Part shown: one piece after another, positions 1 to 11,455 of the stretch | How positions within the stretch are numbered: position 1 is the first letter of the stretch | How the letters are laid out: the number at the start of each line of letters is the position of its first letter | Source: Gnetum montanum | Lineage: Eukaryota; Streptophyta; Gnetopsida; Gnetales; Gnetaceae | NCBI GenBank assembly: GCA_015680685.1 | Contig: MNCI01020094.1 | Span: 641,290-705,289 of the forward strand | Direction of reading: 5' to 3' | DNA: 64,000 bases | Translations under genes and position numbers: made by a program | Notes under the pieces: model-generated | Databases searched by the model: none | The model's input: the letters and a program-made list of their open reading frames with translations, nothing else | Told to the model about the DNA's origin: nothing

Positions 1-691
1 GGAGATCATGAAGGTGAAGAGGAAGGAGGACTGGAACTATGATGATTCTTGTCACTTTCTCTTTGGTGGTCATGGCCTTGGTCATGGTTATGATTGGAAT
101 GTCCATCATTGTCACATGTTTGTGTTCCTTTTTCAAATCATTTGTGTCCATTGGTATTAGAACTTGGGCTATGGATAGTTGAGTGAAGATTTTGATACAC
201 AAATCCTTGATTAAAGTCAACAGGAGGAACATCATTTTGTGGAAAACCTCTTAACGTAGGTTCACCACCCTCATTTTCACTTAGGTCATATAGAACATCT
301 TGAGACCACTTTCCCTTCATAGATTTGTAATGTCTCTCTTTTTGTAGGCCCCTTTGACGTTGTGCCTTCATGGGTCGATACTCTCTTGAGTTATGCTCAT
401 GCACAACATATTCTGCTTGTAAGTGCTACATACTAATTCATGTAAGAGCATGAAGAAGCATGCTTGGGATTGAGCGATCGGGAGATTCACTATGTTACCT
501 TCTAAATCACACCATCACAATTGTTCATCCTGGTGGAGGTTAAAGGTAAAGTTTGATACATACTCATCAGGATGAGCGTATATCAAACAAAATTGTTGGG
601 GCACTAATGGATCATCATGTATATTACACCTCCAATTGTTCATTGTGTTGGACCTAATTCATGAAGCACTCTCATAAGAAGAAGGAGACAT
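1..691 (-). pseudogene. gag, N-terminal part (element A)
   Basis: The reading frame starts at 691 with MSPSSYES, the same start as the gag of element D. It continues through the family signature (VPQQF, then a DEYV-NFTF segment, HQDEQL, DLEGNI). A later part (404-138) contains a GGEPTLRGFPQNDVPP segment matching element F gag. Gag is the structural protein that forms the particle. Several stops and at least one frame change break the frame: for example the Trp expected after HQDEQL-C is replaced by a stop. The frame runs off the left edge, so the capsid core and zinc knuckle are not seen. Identification by comparison with D, E and F is firm; function is lost. Confidence 0.85.
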
Positions 692-815
692 GATTGATTA
701 TTTAGTATGAAATACTCTTCTTCTTCTTTTTGATGATTGTAGGTTAACTAACCCTAAGGGTTCGTTTCAATAATGGGAGGATTCCTAAGTTCTAATTAGC
801 ACACAAATAACAAAA

Positions 816-833
816 TCCCCAGCAATGGTGCCA
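816..833 (-). other. Primer-binding site, tRNA-Asp type (element A)
   Basis: On the minus strand this reads TGGCACCATTGCTGGGGA, one base inside the LTR. It differs at three of 18 positions from the usual plant tRNA-Asp site TGGCGCCGTTGCCGGGGA, all G-to-A or C-to-T. It primes minus-strand DNA synthesis in active elements. Confidence 0.9.
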
Positions 834-834
834 A

Positions 835-1680
835 TGATGAGTGACCAAGTACCCCTACACCCAACTATATGAATACAAGCATTCATGCATGATCTAGTCA
901 AACTCTAAGCATTAAGTGCTTATGCGCCTACATAGAACAAGGATGGTTTATGTGATCATTGTATTCCCAAGCTTACTTGTAAGGCACGATTGTATGGTTA
1001 AGTAAACTTGAGGTATGTGATTTTTATTATTTTATGTTTTATATCCTTGATGCTTAAAAGATAGAAATGAGGTAATTTAATGACTAATTTGATTTAACTA
1101 ATTAACTATTCTCTAACTAATCCTAACACTAGTATCTGTTCCCAGTTTCCGGACACATCCTGAACTAGTGTAACACTACTAGGATTACCAAACGCTAGTC
1201 ATTACTAGGTTACCAAGTGTTTCATGTATGCTCAAAGTGGTCGTGCTACGTGTGCTCACTTGTTGAAAATTAATAATTCTATAAAAAAAACATCAAGTAA
1301 CTAATGAAAGTGTTAAATAACTATAAATAACATTAAATGAAATAAATAAGCTATTTTGAATATTGCAAGATTTATTACAAAGTTTATCTTAATTTTTGGA
1401 CACAAGGTGTGCTTAGGTACATAATGCTCGAATAAGGATATGTTCACTTTATGACTCCTACTACGGGCACTCAGAAATAATTCTAACTCTAGAAAGGAAA
1501 AACTGTAAGAGTTTGGCTAAGGGACTAAAAACTAATGCCAAAACTAAGTGCCCTCATCTCTTATTTATAGGCAACGAGACAGGTTCTAACATCGCATGTC
1601 CGATATTACTTTGGCACCTCTGATATCGCATATCCAATATTGAGGGTCTGATATCAAGGATCTGATATCGGGACTCATCA
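835..1680 (-). repeat. 5' LTR of element A (846 bp)
   Basis: The ends are TGATGAG (835) and CTCATCA (1680), a 7-bp terminal inverted repeat shared by all LTRs of this family. A TATA box (TATAAATA on the minus strand) lies at 1562-1569. The part between it and 1680 holds several GATATC-type boxes. It aligns over its whole length with the LTRs at 27208-28052 and 43892-44758. Confidence 0.93.
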
Positions 1681-2800
1681 ATAACCATAAAGAGTAATGG
1701 TCTAGTAGAGAATCCAAGAATGAGAATGAAAGTTGCAACATACAATGTGGTTGCAACATTCCTAACAAGTGAGAAACAACATCTGTTATGTCCACCATGT
1801 GCCTTGGATTGACATGAATATTAATACTCACACATTTTAGTAGAATTACAAAAGTTTGATGCTGATGTTTTATGCCTACAAGAAGTCTTGCCATGGGAAT
1901 TTCTATGCCAATTCCAACGAGACTTGGAAAATATGGGATACAAAGGTATTTATAAGCAAAAAGGTTCTTGTGGAAGTTCTTCTTTTGAGCCATATAAATT
2001 AGCCTACTATAGAAACCATAACATGAATGGTTGTGTAATCTTTTATAAAGAAGCCATGTTTGAATTAGTACAAATATTTGAATGGAGTCTAGAAAATATA
2101 ATTTTTGAAATTCTAGAAAATCAAGTTATGGAAAAGAAAGAATAGTTAATATTTTGGAAAAATCACATCGCCTTGGCAGTAATTCTAAAAGTCCATCTAT
2201 TAGAAGATGTGCATGTATAGTCAACACACATTTTATTTTCCAACCAACATGTTTAGATGTTAGATTGTGTCAAGGAGCATACTTGATTAAGCAAATAGAA
2301 GAAAGTTTGAACAATAAGTTATTCCTAAGTTATATTGATCTAGTGCCAATTATCCTTTGTGAATATTTCAATGCAAAAGTTATAAGTAGTGTTTATCATT
2401 TCTTAAAATATTGATGTGTAAAGGAATTCTTAGAAGATGAACCTAATTTGAAGAAGATGTTTCCATCACTTCAACATACAATTCCATTGGCCAATGCATA
2501 TTCTGCTTATTTTGAATCTTCAATAGATAAATTAGATTTAAGAATTTAGGAACAAATGATGTTGATGGATAATGCTCATCAAGAATCACACTTTACCAAT
2601 TACTCTGCTATGATTAATGAGAATGGGTTAACAACGTTCTTCATTGAGTCCTTGGATGATATTTGGTATGATGCTCAATTCTTCCAAGTTACCAAGTTAC
2701 TAGAGTTAATTTCTAAAGAAGAAGTTGATAAAAGGAAAGATCAAGCTTTTCCATCTCAATCATGACCATTTGATTATATACTACTTATGGCAAAATTACA
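1681..2800 (+). pseudogene. CCR4-like deadenylase (endonuclease/exonuclease/phosphatase family) pseudogene
   Basis: The plus strand encodes, in order, the landmarks of the plant CCR4 nuclease domain: YNVVA near 1739, a CPPCAL segment, VELQKFDADVLCLQEV (about 1830-1890) with the catalytic Glu, GYKGIYKQK, GCVIFYK, VNTHFIFQPTCLDVRLCQ (about 2221-2280), PIILCEYFNAK where family members have CGDFNS, LQHTIPLANAYSAYFESS, HFTNYSA, and ESLDDIWYDAQFFQVTKLLE. It ends near LLMAKL at about 2795. CCR4 removes poly(A) tails from mRNA in the CCR4-NOT complex. Stops and frameshifts break the frame, and the catalytic Asp of the GDFN motif reads Glu-Tyr. No introns are apparent within the 1.1 kb, which suggests a processed copy. 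Element A abuts the 5' end, so the missing N-terminus may lie beyond it. Confidence 0.85.
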
Positions 2801-3139
2801 ATCACTTCTATGAATTTGTAAGGTTGATTAAGGTTAGGAAGTATCTCACCCTTACTTTTATTTATAATATTATTATTTTATTTATTTTTATTCATATTTT
2901 AATTAGATAAGTGAAATATCTAAGGTAATGGATGTTGGAAATAAAAAATTTGCCCTACCTTCACTTGGATAACTAGATTTGAGTTACACTTTGTGTGAGC
3001 CTAGTTAGGATTGGTGATTGATGGTTGATAGATCTTTAATTCACCTCTTATCATTATCTTAGAAAATGAGGTAATTACTAATAAAATAGAAAATGAGGTA
3101 AGTATTAATAAGTTAATATTTAATTTTCCATATATTTTC
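2801..3139. other. AT-rich spacer
   Basis: AT-rich sequence with no recognisable coding signal. Two imperfect direct copies of a segment containing GAAAATGAGGTAA lie at about 3060-3110. Confidence 0.5.
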
Positions 3140-3870
3140 TTACATGTGTCTTGTTTGTAGAATAAGCAAGAAACAACTTCAAGTTCAAAGGAAAAATCAA
3201 ATTATTGGAGCATAGGATCATGAAAGAACTACTGGAGCTAGAAAAAGATAGTGAATGTGGACTCATTTGAGGATGAACGAAACCTAAGGAGGGTAGATTG
3301 TAATGTCCCCATTCCCAAATGGTGATGCTGCATAACGAAGATGATGCCTCTTCATAATAAGTGTTATTTTTATTTTAATAAAGACTTGAAAGGGTAGTTA
3401 TAATTGAGATTTGAAATGGTACATTGTAATAATAGAATGTCTTTTGAGGTAACCTTTGGGGGTTTGACCTAAGACATTTATACTTGGGCTTAGAGGTCAT
3501 GTTAGCATGGAGTGGCGGAGCTGGTGCAAACAAGTCCTAGGAGTTGGATAAAGTGGGATAGAAAGTGGACTAGCCATTCATTTTGGTTGGTTAATAGGCC
3601 TAACTATGGTGGTAGCGCTAAATTTCCTGTAAGGGGATAGATGTCAAAGAAAGAAAACCCTAAGGAATACTCTTAGAGCATGAGCCAGATATACTATTTC
3701 ATATCAATAAAGCATTATTTTTTCCCTTTTTGCATTTTTCTCTATTATTTCCTTTACACATAATGTCAAATGTTACATATATTTGACATTTAGTATATTA
3801 TCTTCTTACACATAATGTCTAACATAATGTATATTTGATGTTGTCCATGACATTTGGGAATGGGATGTCA
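3140..3870 (+). mobile_element. 3' end of a Ty3/gypsy element: tail, polypurine tract and LTR
   Basis: The LTR appears to run from 3299 (TGTAATGTCC) to about 3870 (GGGATGTCA), roughly 570 bp. A purine-rich AAGGAGGGTAGA lies immediately upstream, as at the polypurine tract of a 3' LTR, after a stretch with GAGGATGAACGAAACC typical of the region downstream of chromovirus pol. The LTR ends carry a longer imperfect inverted repeat around CATTCCCAAATG. An AATAAA at about 3703 could be the polyadenylation signal. No pol or 5' LTR is visible, so the copy is 5'-truncated. No clear target duplication was found. The assignment to a chromovirus-type element is inference. Confidence 0.55.
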
Positions 3871-4196
3871 TAACTTAGGAATTATTTTTTTATTTTAGTA
3901 ATTACATTTAATTAATTAAATTATATGTTTTTATTTAGCTTTGCTATAGTTGAAGAACATAAACCCATTATACTTTTTTCTTAGACTAAACTATAGGATT
4001 AAGGATTTACTATGAGCCTAAGTGGGTAGACAATAATACCTAATTATAGTAAAACTCCCTAAATGGTAATGTTAATACTATCTGTGGATTATGACATTCT
4101 CTACAGTGATACTTATAAATCATATGGTAGAGTGTTGGACATATTTTCTACACATAAACGACCTATCAATTTCAAATACTCATTAATCATGTGGTC
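3871..4196. other. AT-rich spacer, nothing recognised
   Basis: AT-rich non-coding sequence between the LTR remnant and a gag fragment. Confidence 0.5.
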
Positions 4197-4480
4197 ATAG
4201 AAGAAGAAAAGCTTAAAAAAGAGAAAGTGTAGAGAGTGCAATAGGGATCCATGCTTTTATAAGAGGAAGATGCATGCTCACAATGTATAAAAAGAAAAAA
4301 AGAATTTAGATGAGGTGGTTTAGAGAAAAACCTTGTCAATCTATAAATTCATTTTAGAAATTGTGGCCAACATTGAAAAAATGTGGGACTCGGTGGATTG
4401 CAAATTTGCATAAACTTGGAAGGTAGTAGAAGAAAAAATAGAAGAGACATGAGCATAGGAGGACAAGATAGGAAAAAGGA
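4197..4480 (+). pseudogene. Orphan gag fragment, Athila-like family
   Basis: About 280 bp match the end of the gag capsid region in elements C, E and F. Readable pieces are KTLSIYKFI, then VANIEKMWDSVD followed by CKFA. They correspond to KTLPIQKSI and LAKVDKLWDSLDEKF in element E at about 49180-49270. No LTR, primer site or pol lies beside it, so it is an isolated scrap of an old copy. Confidence 0.7.
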
Positions 4481-7428
4481 AATAGGGAAGGACATACAAA
4501 AATAGAAATAAAAAATTACTAAAATGGAATAGGTTGATGATTTATGTATATTATCTTTTGTATATCTCTCTATATGTCTTTGCATCCCTTGTGTATTTCC
4601 TCCTATAGTTTTGCTTTAGTTTGGTGTAAAATGACTGCAGTTGATGGTTGCAACAACTTTTAGCTAATGGTTACAACCTAGGTGCAAGTTGTAACTAGTT
4701 TGCAACTATTTGTTTAAAGTAGAATCATCTAGTCAATCAACTACTACAAGGGACTATGATCAATAGTCTTAGTCAACTATTCCTAATGGTCGAGTAACTA
4801 AATAAACTTGAAAAAATTCATAATAACTATGATAGGGATGCAAGTCATTGGAACTTGCACTAATGGATTCCCTTTTCTATTACAAAATAAATTACAAGTG
4901 GCTATGAATTACATTTGAAGAAAATTTTTGGCTATAGGCTCATGTACATTGCATGACCTTGCATGTCATGTGCATTCCCTATGTGTTCATGTGGTGAGGA
5001 ATGAATTTTCATGTTCATGAAAGTCAAGGACTTCAAATGATGATCTAGCAGTTCAAACATTCTCATGAGTTCCATACATCATTAAAAACCCTCTTCTTAT
5101 GAAAAATGAATAATAATAAAAAAAATGAAAAAATGAAAAAAAAAGAAGAAGAAAGGAAAAGAATAAAATAATAATAATGAGAAGAAAAAATGATGGGAAG
5201 TAAAATGTAACTTCAAGCTATAGGTTCATACAAATTAGTATTTTTACCATCATGGATTAATCTTGTAATTTCTTAACTAAACCAAAGAAACTAGTTTAAC
5301 TAATATCCATTTAAGCATTTTTATCATGTTTAAATTATGGCCTAAATCATCTAAATTACAAAATGTAATAGTCGAAGACATCCTCTCACTTCATCCCTAC
5401 TCATGACCATGAAGGCCTAGAGTCTTTCTCTTAGTAAACTCAGGTAATATCAATTGCTACTTTCATCTAATTTGTAATCATTGACCCAAACCATGGTCAT
5501 ATTTCTTATCTTTTGGTCATGGTTTTCTAATCTCTATTAGAATTAGGATTGGTTAGTATAGAGAGAGGGATTGATGAGAGGATTTTAGTAGAGAAATATT
5601 CAAGGATTCTATTGTGCATACATTCATAAATGAAGGAAAACCAAACTAGAATCTTGAATTTTGGATCTTTTGTAGTATGTTCCTTTGGTTTGTTTCCATG
5701 AATGCTTAGAATGCATAATAAAAAATACTAGATGATACTAGTATAAGTTGATATGACTATGCACTTGAAAGGGAGACTTAGAGGTCTATTTCCATCATGT
5801 GAACAAGTAGCAATGAAGGGATGCAATATTCGATCTCTCAAGGAGTTTAGGACATGCTCACATGCCCCACGAGCTAATTAAATGGTTGGTTGGAGATTTG
5901 GTGATGTTGCACTTCCACCTTCTCTTTCTTATCCCTTTGAATTCTTTATTTCTTCCATTTCATGTCTTGTCCATTTTTGTGTGTGGTAGAAAGTTGATTA
6001 GATGAAGTAGAGGATGAAATTTATCCATCTAATGGGATGGATTCACATTTGATACTGATGTCCCACTAGTTGTTGGAAATCCATAGGTGTTTCTTTAATG
6101 GACTTTACAAGGCTAATAAAGGTAGGAGCTTGCTATGGTAAGGATCCACTTGTGAAACCTTTCTTGCATGACATTGTGATCAAGTGAGTTAAAGCTTAAC
6201 TCCTAGGATGATGATGGTTGTATGACATAAGGCATTTGATTAATCTTTCATATCTTTGGTTGCAACTCAATGATCCTAACAATTTAAACAAGAGTATATT
6301 TTCATCTTAGTTCTTCCTATTTGTTTTGATCTATGACTAAATATTCCACCAAGCCATGCTTCACTATCTTGCATATCTTGGTTATTTGGTTGATGGTACC
6401 ACATGTTGAAGGTCTTTTTGGTTTTTGGATGCTATATGTATGTTTTTATTATTGTGTTTATATTCTTTGGTGCATGTGCTTAATTAGTATTACCCATAGT
6501 TGGTTTTCTGTAACTTATTTATGGGAGAGAGTTGCTATAGGGTATGTGTCTTTTGATTCTACCTCATTCATCATACCCACATATGTGTTTGACATTAAGC
6601 TATGAGTTTGTTTCTCATGTCTTCTTGGGTAATTATACTCACCATTATTCTCCTACATGATTTTTTCAATTATGGTTTAATGCCTAAAGATTTCATATCA
6701 TTTTTAGCATTGTTATATTTTAATATGTTTAGGAAGTTATACTTTTATGGCTATGAGAACAACATCATTTCTTCCCACTTGAAGGACACCTATTTAATCC
6801 AAAATCTAAGAGCCTCCTTGAAGGAATATTTTGAGGTGTCAAGGATTATATTTTCAACCTATAATTTGGGGACACATGTAATATTTGGGCTATAAGATGC
6901 AAACTAAAAGGCATATTGAAGATTATTCCATCAACATAAAGATCGTCAACACTGCAGGCATGCCAAGGGATTCTTTCTATTAGTCATTATCCCTTGGATC
7001 CTCTTCTCAAAATGGCAATTTTGCAATATGTTTGGTATCAAAGTATTTATATAATTATATTCCTTTACATTAACTTTGTCATGTACATGGTCCCAGTCCT
7101 TATGTCTTGGGTATTAAAGCTATTGAACTAGCTTTATCTAGTCGTGGGGGAATGATGAAGCATCACATGATAATTTATATATCGATTGTAAGCCTTGGAT
7201 ATAGGAATTGTTTCATGTGCTCTATATTTATAGTCTAATGTGTCGATAGTGGTTATTGGACCTATGTGATGTTTCCTTACCATTTTGAATTATACCACAA
7301 TATTGCATGCATAATTCCAAGCTCTTTAGTATGATTTCATCTTCATTTGGATGTCTTAAGACCTTTTCATCCTGCCTCCTTGCATTCTATCTTGGATTTG
7401 AGATTGAGAGAATAAAGTGTGATTTCAG
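4481..7428. other. About 3 kb without recognised features
   Basis: I find no coding region I can support. Two short plus-strand open frames (6333-6605 and 6602-6895) are hydrophobic, low in information and match nothing I know. The stretch is probably very old repeat sequence. Confidence 0.4.
5098..5172. repeat. Low-complexity purine tract
   Basis: A strand-asymmetric run of A and G (AATAATAAT, AAAAAATG and GAAGAAGAAAGG blocks), simple sequence only. Confidence 0.8.
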
Positions 7429-7471
7429 GGAGATGTGCACTAATAACCTATGTTAGTGCATCTCCTACATA
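7429..7471. repeat. Imperfect inverted repeat (hairpin)
   Basis: GGAGATGTGCACTAATA is followed after a short loop by TTAGTGCATCTCC, which can pair as a stem of about 13 bp with a 2-base bulge. Confidence 0.6.
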
Positions 7472-8060
7472 GGTTTAGGGACATTGAAACACCCCCAATA
7501 GGTCTAGTTTTCTTAATTTTATTTTTCATGCATTTAGGAACAATTTTGGTTGTATCAGTGGGCCTCTGTTAACACCTAGGCATTGATGAACCCTTTCTAT
7601 TTCTACATAAAAACTATAAATACCCAAGGTAAGTTCTTTTAGGGGGTCAATTCATACTTAGTTATTTCTTGGAGATTTTGGCATCTAGATATGTGAAGAG
7701 CTCTTCCTTACTTAGGTAAGGTAATTTCCTTTCCTATTTTGTATGTTTTAAATAATTGCTTTTAGAAGTGCAACTAAACTCTATTAGAGTGTTACATTAA
7801 TTTCATAGCTAGGAATAGTTTAGTCTATGCAAAGCCTAGTGTTTTCATAGTAAATAAAGCTTATGATTTTCCCTTAATTCTACCATTGATACCTTAAACA
7901 TTAAAATACAAAAAACATTTATAAGGTGTTGCAACTAGAAAAATTGATTACTAGAAATAATTAATGAATTTAGTACATAGTAGTCCTCAATGCACAAAAC
8001 CCTAGGGCCTTTAGAAAAATGGGATTCAAGGTATCCTAGCTAGTCTAGCAGATGAACTAG
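7472..8060 (+). other. Possible fragment of a plus-strand LTR with a TATA box
   Basis: A TATAAATA lies at 7615-7622 (ACTATAAATACCC), followed downstream by AATAAA-like sequence near 7852. This is the arrangement of a plant LTR core promoter. I cannot find its ends, a target duplication or a partner, so this is only a suggestion. Confidence 0.2.
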
Positions 8061-9660
8061 GAACTTATGAAGTGCAAAATAGGGTAATAAGAAAAATAAA
8101 GTGTTGAAACAAATAATAGATCTGAATAATGCACAAAAAATAAATGAATATATTTTGCATAGAAAACCAAGAACTTAAAAATTTATTGAGAAAGAATAAA
8201 GAATAAGTTAGAGAAATGTGTACAAATAGTGCCTGAGTGGGTAGCAAGGGGGTTCACTTGGATGGGGGTTTAGAGTCCATTGAAGTCAATGCAGTTAACT
8301 TCACGAGTCAGATGTCCTATCACTCCTAATGCTATCAAACCTTCTATGTTGCTACTCTAGATCTGCAACATTGGTCATTGCTAGGAGAGGGGGGTAAGAA
8401 AAGTGAAAAATTTGGATGCCAGATTGCTCCATGTTGGGGTTTGGGAATTCCAAAAGTGCTACATAGATACCAAAAGCCACAAGTCTTAAGGTGATAATGC
8501 TTCCATGTTGGGGTTCAAGAGAATGCAAACATGGGAGATTGCAATAATCCTTAAGTGCTTGAGAATGCCCTAAGTCTGGAATTATTGCTTGGAAAAATGT
8601 ATGTAGGCTAAATGTATTTAAGTGCCAAAAAAGTGAAACTTATTATTGGTGTTTGAGGTTGGCTTTTATAGGTCTTGGGCCATGAATGAGGCTGAAAAAT
8701 GGCTATGAGTAGGCTATAATTTAGCTGCACAATGGCTGCCATTACTACAAATTTTTACTTTGTTTAGGTGAGATGGGTGCCCAAATTTGGGGGGTTACCA
8801 TATATAGTTAGTGCCTCCCCCATGGCCATTCCATTTACTATAAATAGTAATGGGAGCACACCTTCTACGCTGCAAATAAATCTTCCACACTAAGCCTTCC
8901 ACCATCCTTGCCAAAGTGGTTGGTCAACATTAGAGTGCATGGAGTGATGAAATCTAGCTATTATGGCTTTCATGCTAGGTGGATGAAATTTCTATGTTAG
9001 GGGTGGAGCCTCCATGCTAGGGGCAAACTTCCATACAAAGGGGAAAAAGTTTCCAAGTTGAGCATGCAACTTCCACATTAGGGGTAGGTGAGATATATCC
9101 CTTTGAAAAATGTTTCAAGTGTAGAAACATGTACACCTCCCATAAAGCCCATTAAATTGTCATTTTTGGCATTCCAAAATGCATTTTGTCCTCCCAAGCC
9201 CAAATATAGACACTAGGTAGCTTTTTTCCCTTGGGGAATGAGGCTTTGACTATTTATGAGGCATTTTTGAGCCATAAAAGTATAGGATATATGAGATTGC
9301 CTTCTATGGGTTACAATCTTTACATTTACAATGAAGGTTTGCCTTGGGTTTCATAGGGTGAAAGCTACATGATGAAAACTAGCTATAACATGCAAATTTT
9401 TGTGGTGTTTCAATGGTCCCTCTTTATTGGTGTTTGGAGGATTAACTCGAGAGGCACTGACAAAGAATACAAAACACCACTGCATATTATAACACTACAA
9501 TGCATACAAGCCAAATGGGATGGTAAAACCAAGCTATCCGGGTTACCAACATTGCTAGTTTAAGACTATAGTAGGCCATGGTACCAGTTTAAGGCCTTGG
9601 CAGGCTATGTTGCTAGTTTAAGATCTTAGTAGACAATTGAAAGCAAAGTTGCTTGTTGAT
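8061..9660 (-). repeat. Probable 3' LTR and 3' untranslated region of element B
   Basis: The sequence directly downstream of integrase (minus strand) contains a TATAAAAG box at 8670-8663 and an AATAAA near 8183, in the right order for an LTR promoter and polyadenylation signal. It also contains TTCCATGTTGGGG and CCATGCTAGGGG motifs at about 8420-9110 that recur in the large repeat at 13.9-19.6 kb, and AGTTTAAG-type motifs at 9555-9625 shared with the two ends of the 13-kb block. The LTR ends could not be fixed because the 5' LTR is absent. Confidence 0.35.
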
Positions 9661-9669
9661 GATTTTTAG

Positions 9670-10800
9670 CTACATGTAGTATGATTTTAGATAGTAATGA
9701 CTAACTAGATTGGCTATCTCATTCCCGTCCATGTTAGCTATCTTGAATGCTTTATTACTATAAGCTCTAGTAACAAGAAAGGAGCCTTCCCAATTGGCTA
9801 AGAATTTGTTTGCATGCTTGCAAATGACTTTGAAGACTAGGTCATCCTTCTTGATCTTACGCATGGATAGTTATGGTGATGTTGTTGCTTCTGCCTTTCT
9901 TGATAGTATTTAATGTGAGCAAGTGCTTTCATACATTTCTCCTCCACTAAGTCTAGGGTTGCTAATTGCAACTGCTTGTTCTGCTAATCATTGATGAAGT
10001 TGGTCAAGGTTACCTGAAGTTAAGGCACCTATAAGTCAAGAGGTAAAACAACTTCAAAATCATAAATCAAGCTATAAGTGGTCATACCAATTGCCATGAA
10101 ATAGGTTGTTCTATATGCCCATAATGCATGGACAAGTTGCTCATGCCATTTGCACTTACCGTGTTTGAGCATCTTTTTGAGCAAGTTGATGATGGCCTTA
10201 TTGCTTACTTCTACTTTTTCATTGGATTGAGGGTAATAAGGTGAAAAGAAAGAATTCTTAATGCCTAGATCATGATGGAAATAGTTTTTTTCCTAGATAT
10301 TAAATTGTGGTCCATTATCCATAACTATGGTCATGGATATGTCAAAATGAACTATAATGTTATCTAGGATGAATTTGCAGACTTGTTTGGATGTAGTCTC
10401 CTTAGGAGAATAGCCTCAACCCACTTTGTAAAGTATTTGATTGTAGTGATGATGAAGCTATGCCTTGTAAAAGACTTAGGAGTTATGGATTCAATGATAT
10501 CCAACCCCCATCATTGAAATGACCATGTTATTTAAGTGGTATGCAACTCAGTTGGTGGTACATGTATAAGGTTGCTATATCGTTGGCATGTGTCACATCA
10601 CTTAACCTTCTGTAGCTAGTCATTTTTCATATGGGACCAATAGTAGCCTAACCATCTAATCTTAGTGCCGATAGCTCTCAGTCCTATATGGCCTCCATAA
10701 TCACCCTCATGAACATCTTCTAGGACTATTCTGGCTTCAATTTTACCTAAGCACTTTAGAAGTATGCCATCATAGGATTGTCAACATAATGTGTTATGAC
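9670..10800 (-). pseudogene. Integrase (element B, Tat lineage)
   Basis: Integrase inserts the DNA copy into the genome. Read on the minus strand, the zinc-binding and core landmarks appear in order: VHEGDYGGHIG near 10700, RWLGYYW, CDTCQRYSNLIHVPPTELH, WGLDIIESITPKS with the first catalytic Asp, FTKWVEAI, and VMDNGPQF (read as IMDHN) near 10310. The C-terminus is NWEGSFLVTRAYSNKAFKI and HYYLKSYYM, ending at 9670, a tail typical of Tat integrases. Many stops and frame changes are present. Length and order agree with the family; it cannot be functional. Confidence 0.85.
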
Positions 10801-11455
10801 CTATGATGATGTACAACTTTGATTGCTTGTGTACACCATCCTTTTGAGTAGTAGTCAGGCCTTGTGAGGATTCATCATGCATAATGTAAAATCTGATATC
10901 GTCAAACCACTCCTTGATAGGAGTAGTATGAATGATGACTTGAAAGATATCCTTCGTGTTCTGTGTGATGGGAGTAGCATAGTCCATAATTAAGGTGGAC
11001 AACTTACTAAACACATCTGACATAACATTGAGGACTAATGTTGCAATTTCATTGGCTATGGCATTCTCATTTTAGGGTATGTGTTGGATATCAACATGTA
11101 TGAATTGTCATAATAATGCTTTCCTAGGTCATAGTAAGGTTGTAAGTATTTTTCTTTACATGCATAGACTTCAGTTACTTTCTTAACTACAATTTGTGAA
11201 TTTCCTTTGATTATTAAATGTTTGATTCCTAGGCCATGAGATACCATCATCCCTTTAATCAAACTCTCATACTCCACCATGTTGTTGGTACATGAAAACT
11301 AAAAATGATAGGCAAAGGATTGGATCTCACCATATGGAAATGTAGTGATGATGGTGGCATTGGCCCCATGGGTAGTTGAAGCTTCGTCAAAGTGCATGAC
11401 CATCTCATAACCCTTGAGCACTTAGCTAATTGCATTAATGTGATCATCAAGAAAC
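10801..11455 (-). pseudogene. RNase H domain (element B)
   Basis: The minus strand reads HFDEAST (first catalytic Asp region, about 11395), then CTNNMVEYESLIKGM, GIKHLIIKGNSQIVVKKV and KEKYLQPYYDLGKHY down to 11056. This order is that of the Tat-lineage RNase H, which lies between RT and integrase and removes the RNA strand after copying. The catalytic Glu in VEYE is present. The Asp expected in GDSQ is Asn (GNSQ), a G-to-A type change. One stretch of 74 codons (11280-11056) is still open; elsewhere stops and shifts interrupt it. Confidence 0.8.

Larger units (their letters stand above)
1..1680 (-). mobile_element. Ty3/gypsy element A, 5' end only (runs off left edge)
   Basis: This is the 5' end of a minus-strand, Athila-like LTR retrotransposon: a complete LTR, a tRNA-Asp-type primer-binding site one base inside it, and the N-terminal part of gag. 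The rest, including pol and the 3' LTR, lies left of the window. The LTR belongs to the same subfamily as element C (tail of GATATC boxes ending CTCATCA). The five bases outside the LTR, ATAAC at 1681-1685, are the expected target duplication but its partner is not visible. The element abuts a CCR4-like pseudogene and probably interrupted it. Confidence 0.9.

Noticed and set aside
6333-6895. Two overlapping plus-strand open frames (90 and 97 codons) with hydrophobic translations
   Set aside because: AT-rich sequence gives such frames by chance; no motif, no homologous frame elsewhere in the window, and no codon pattern to support a gene.
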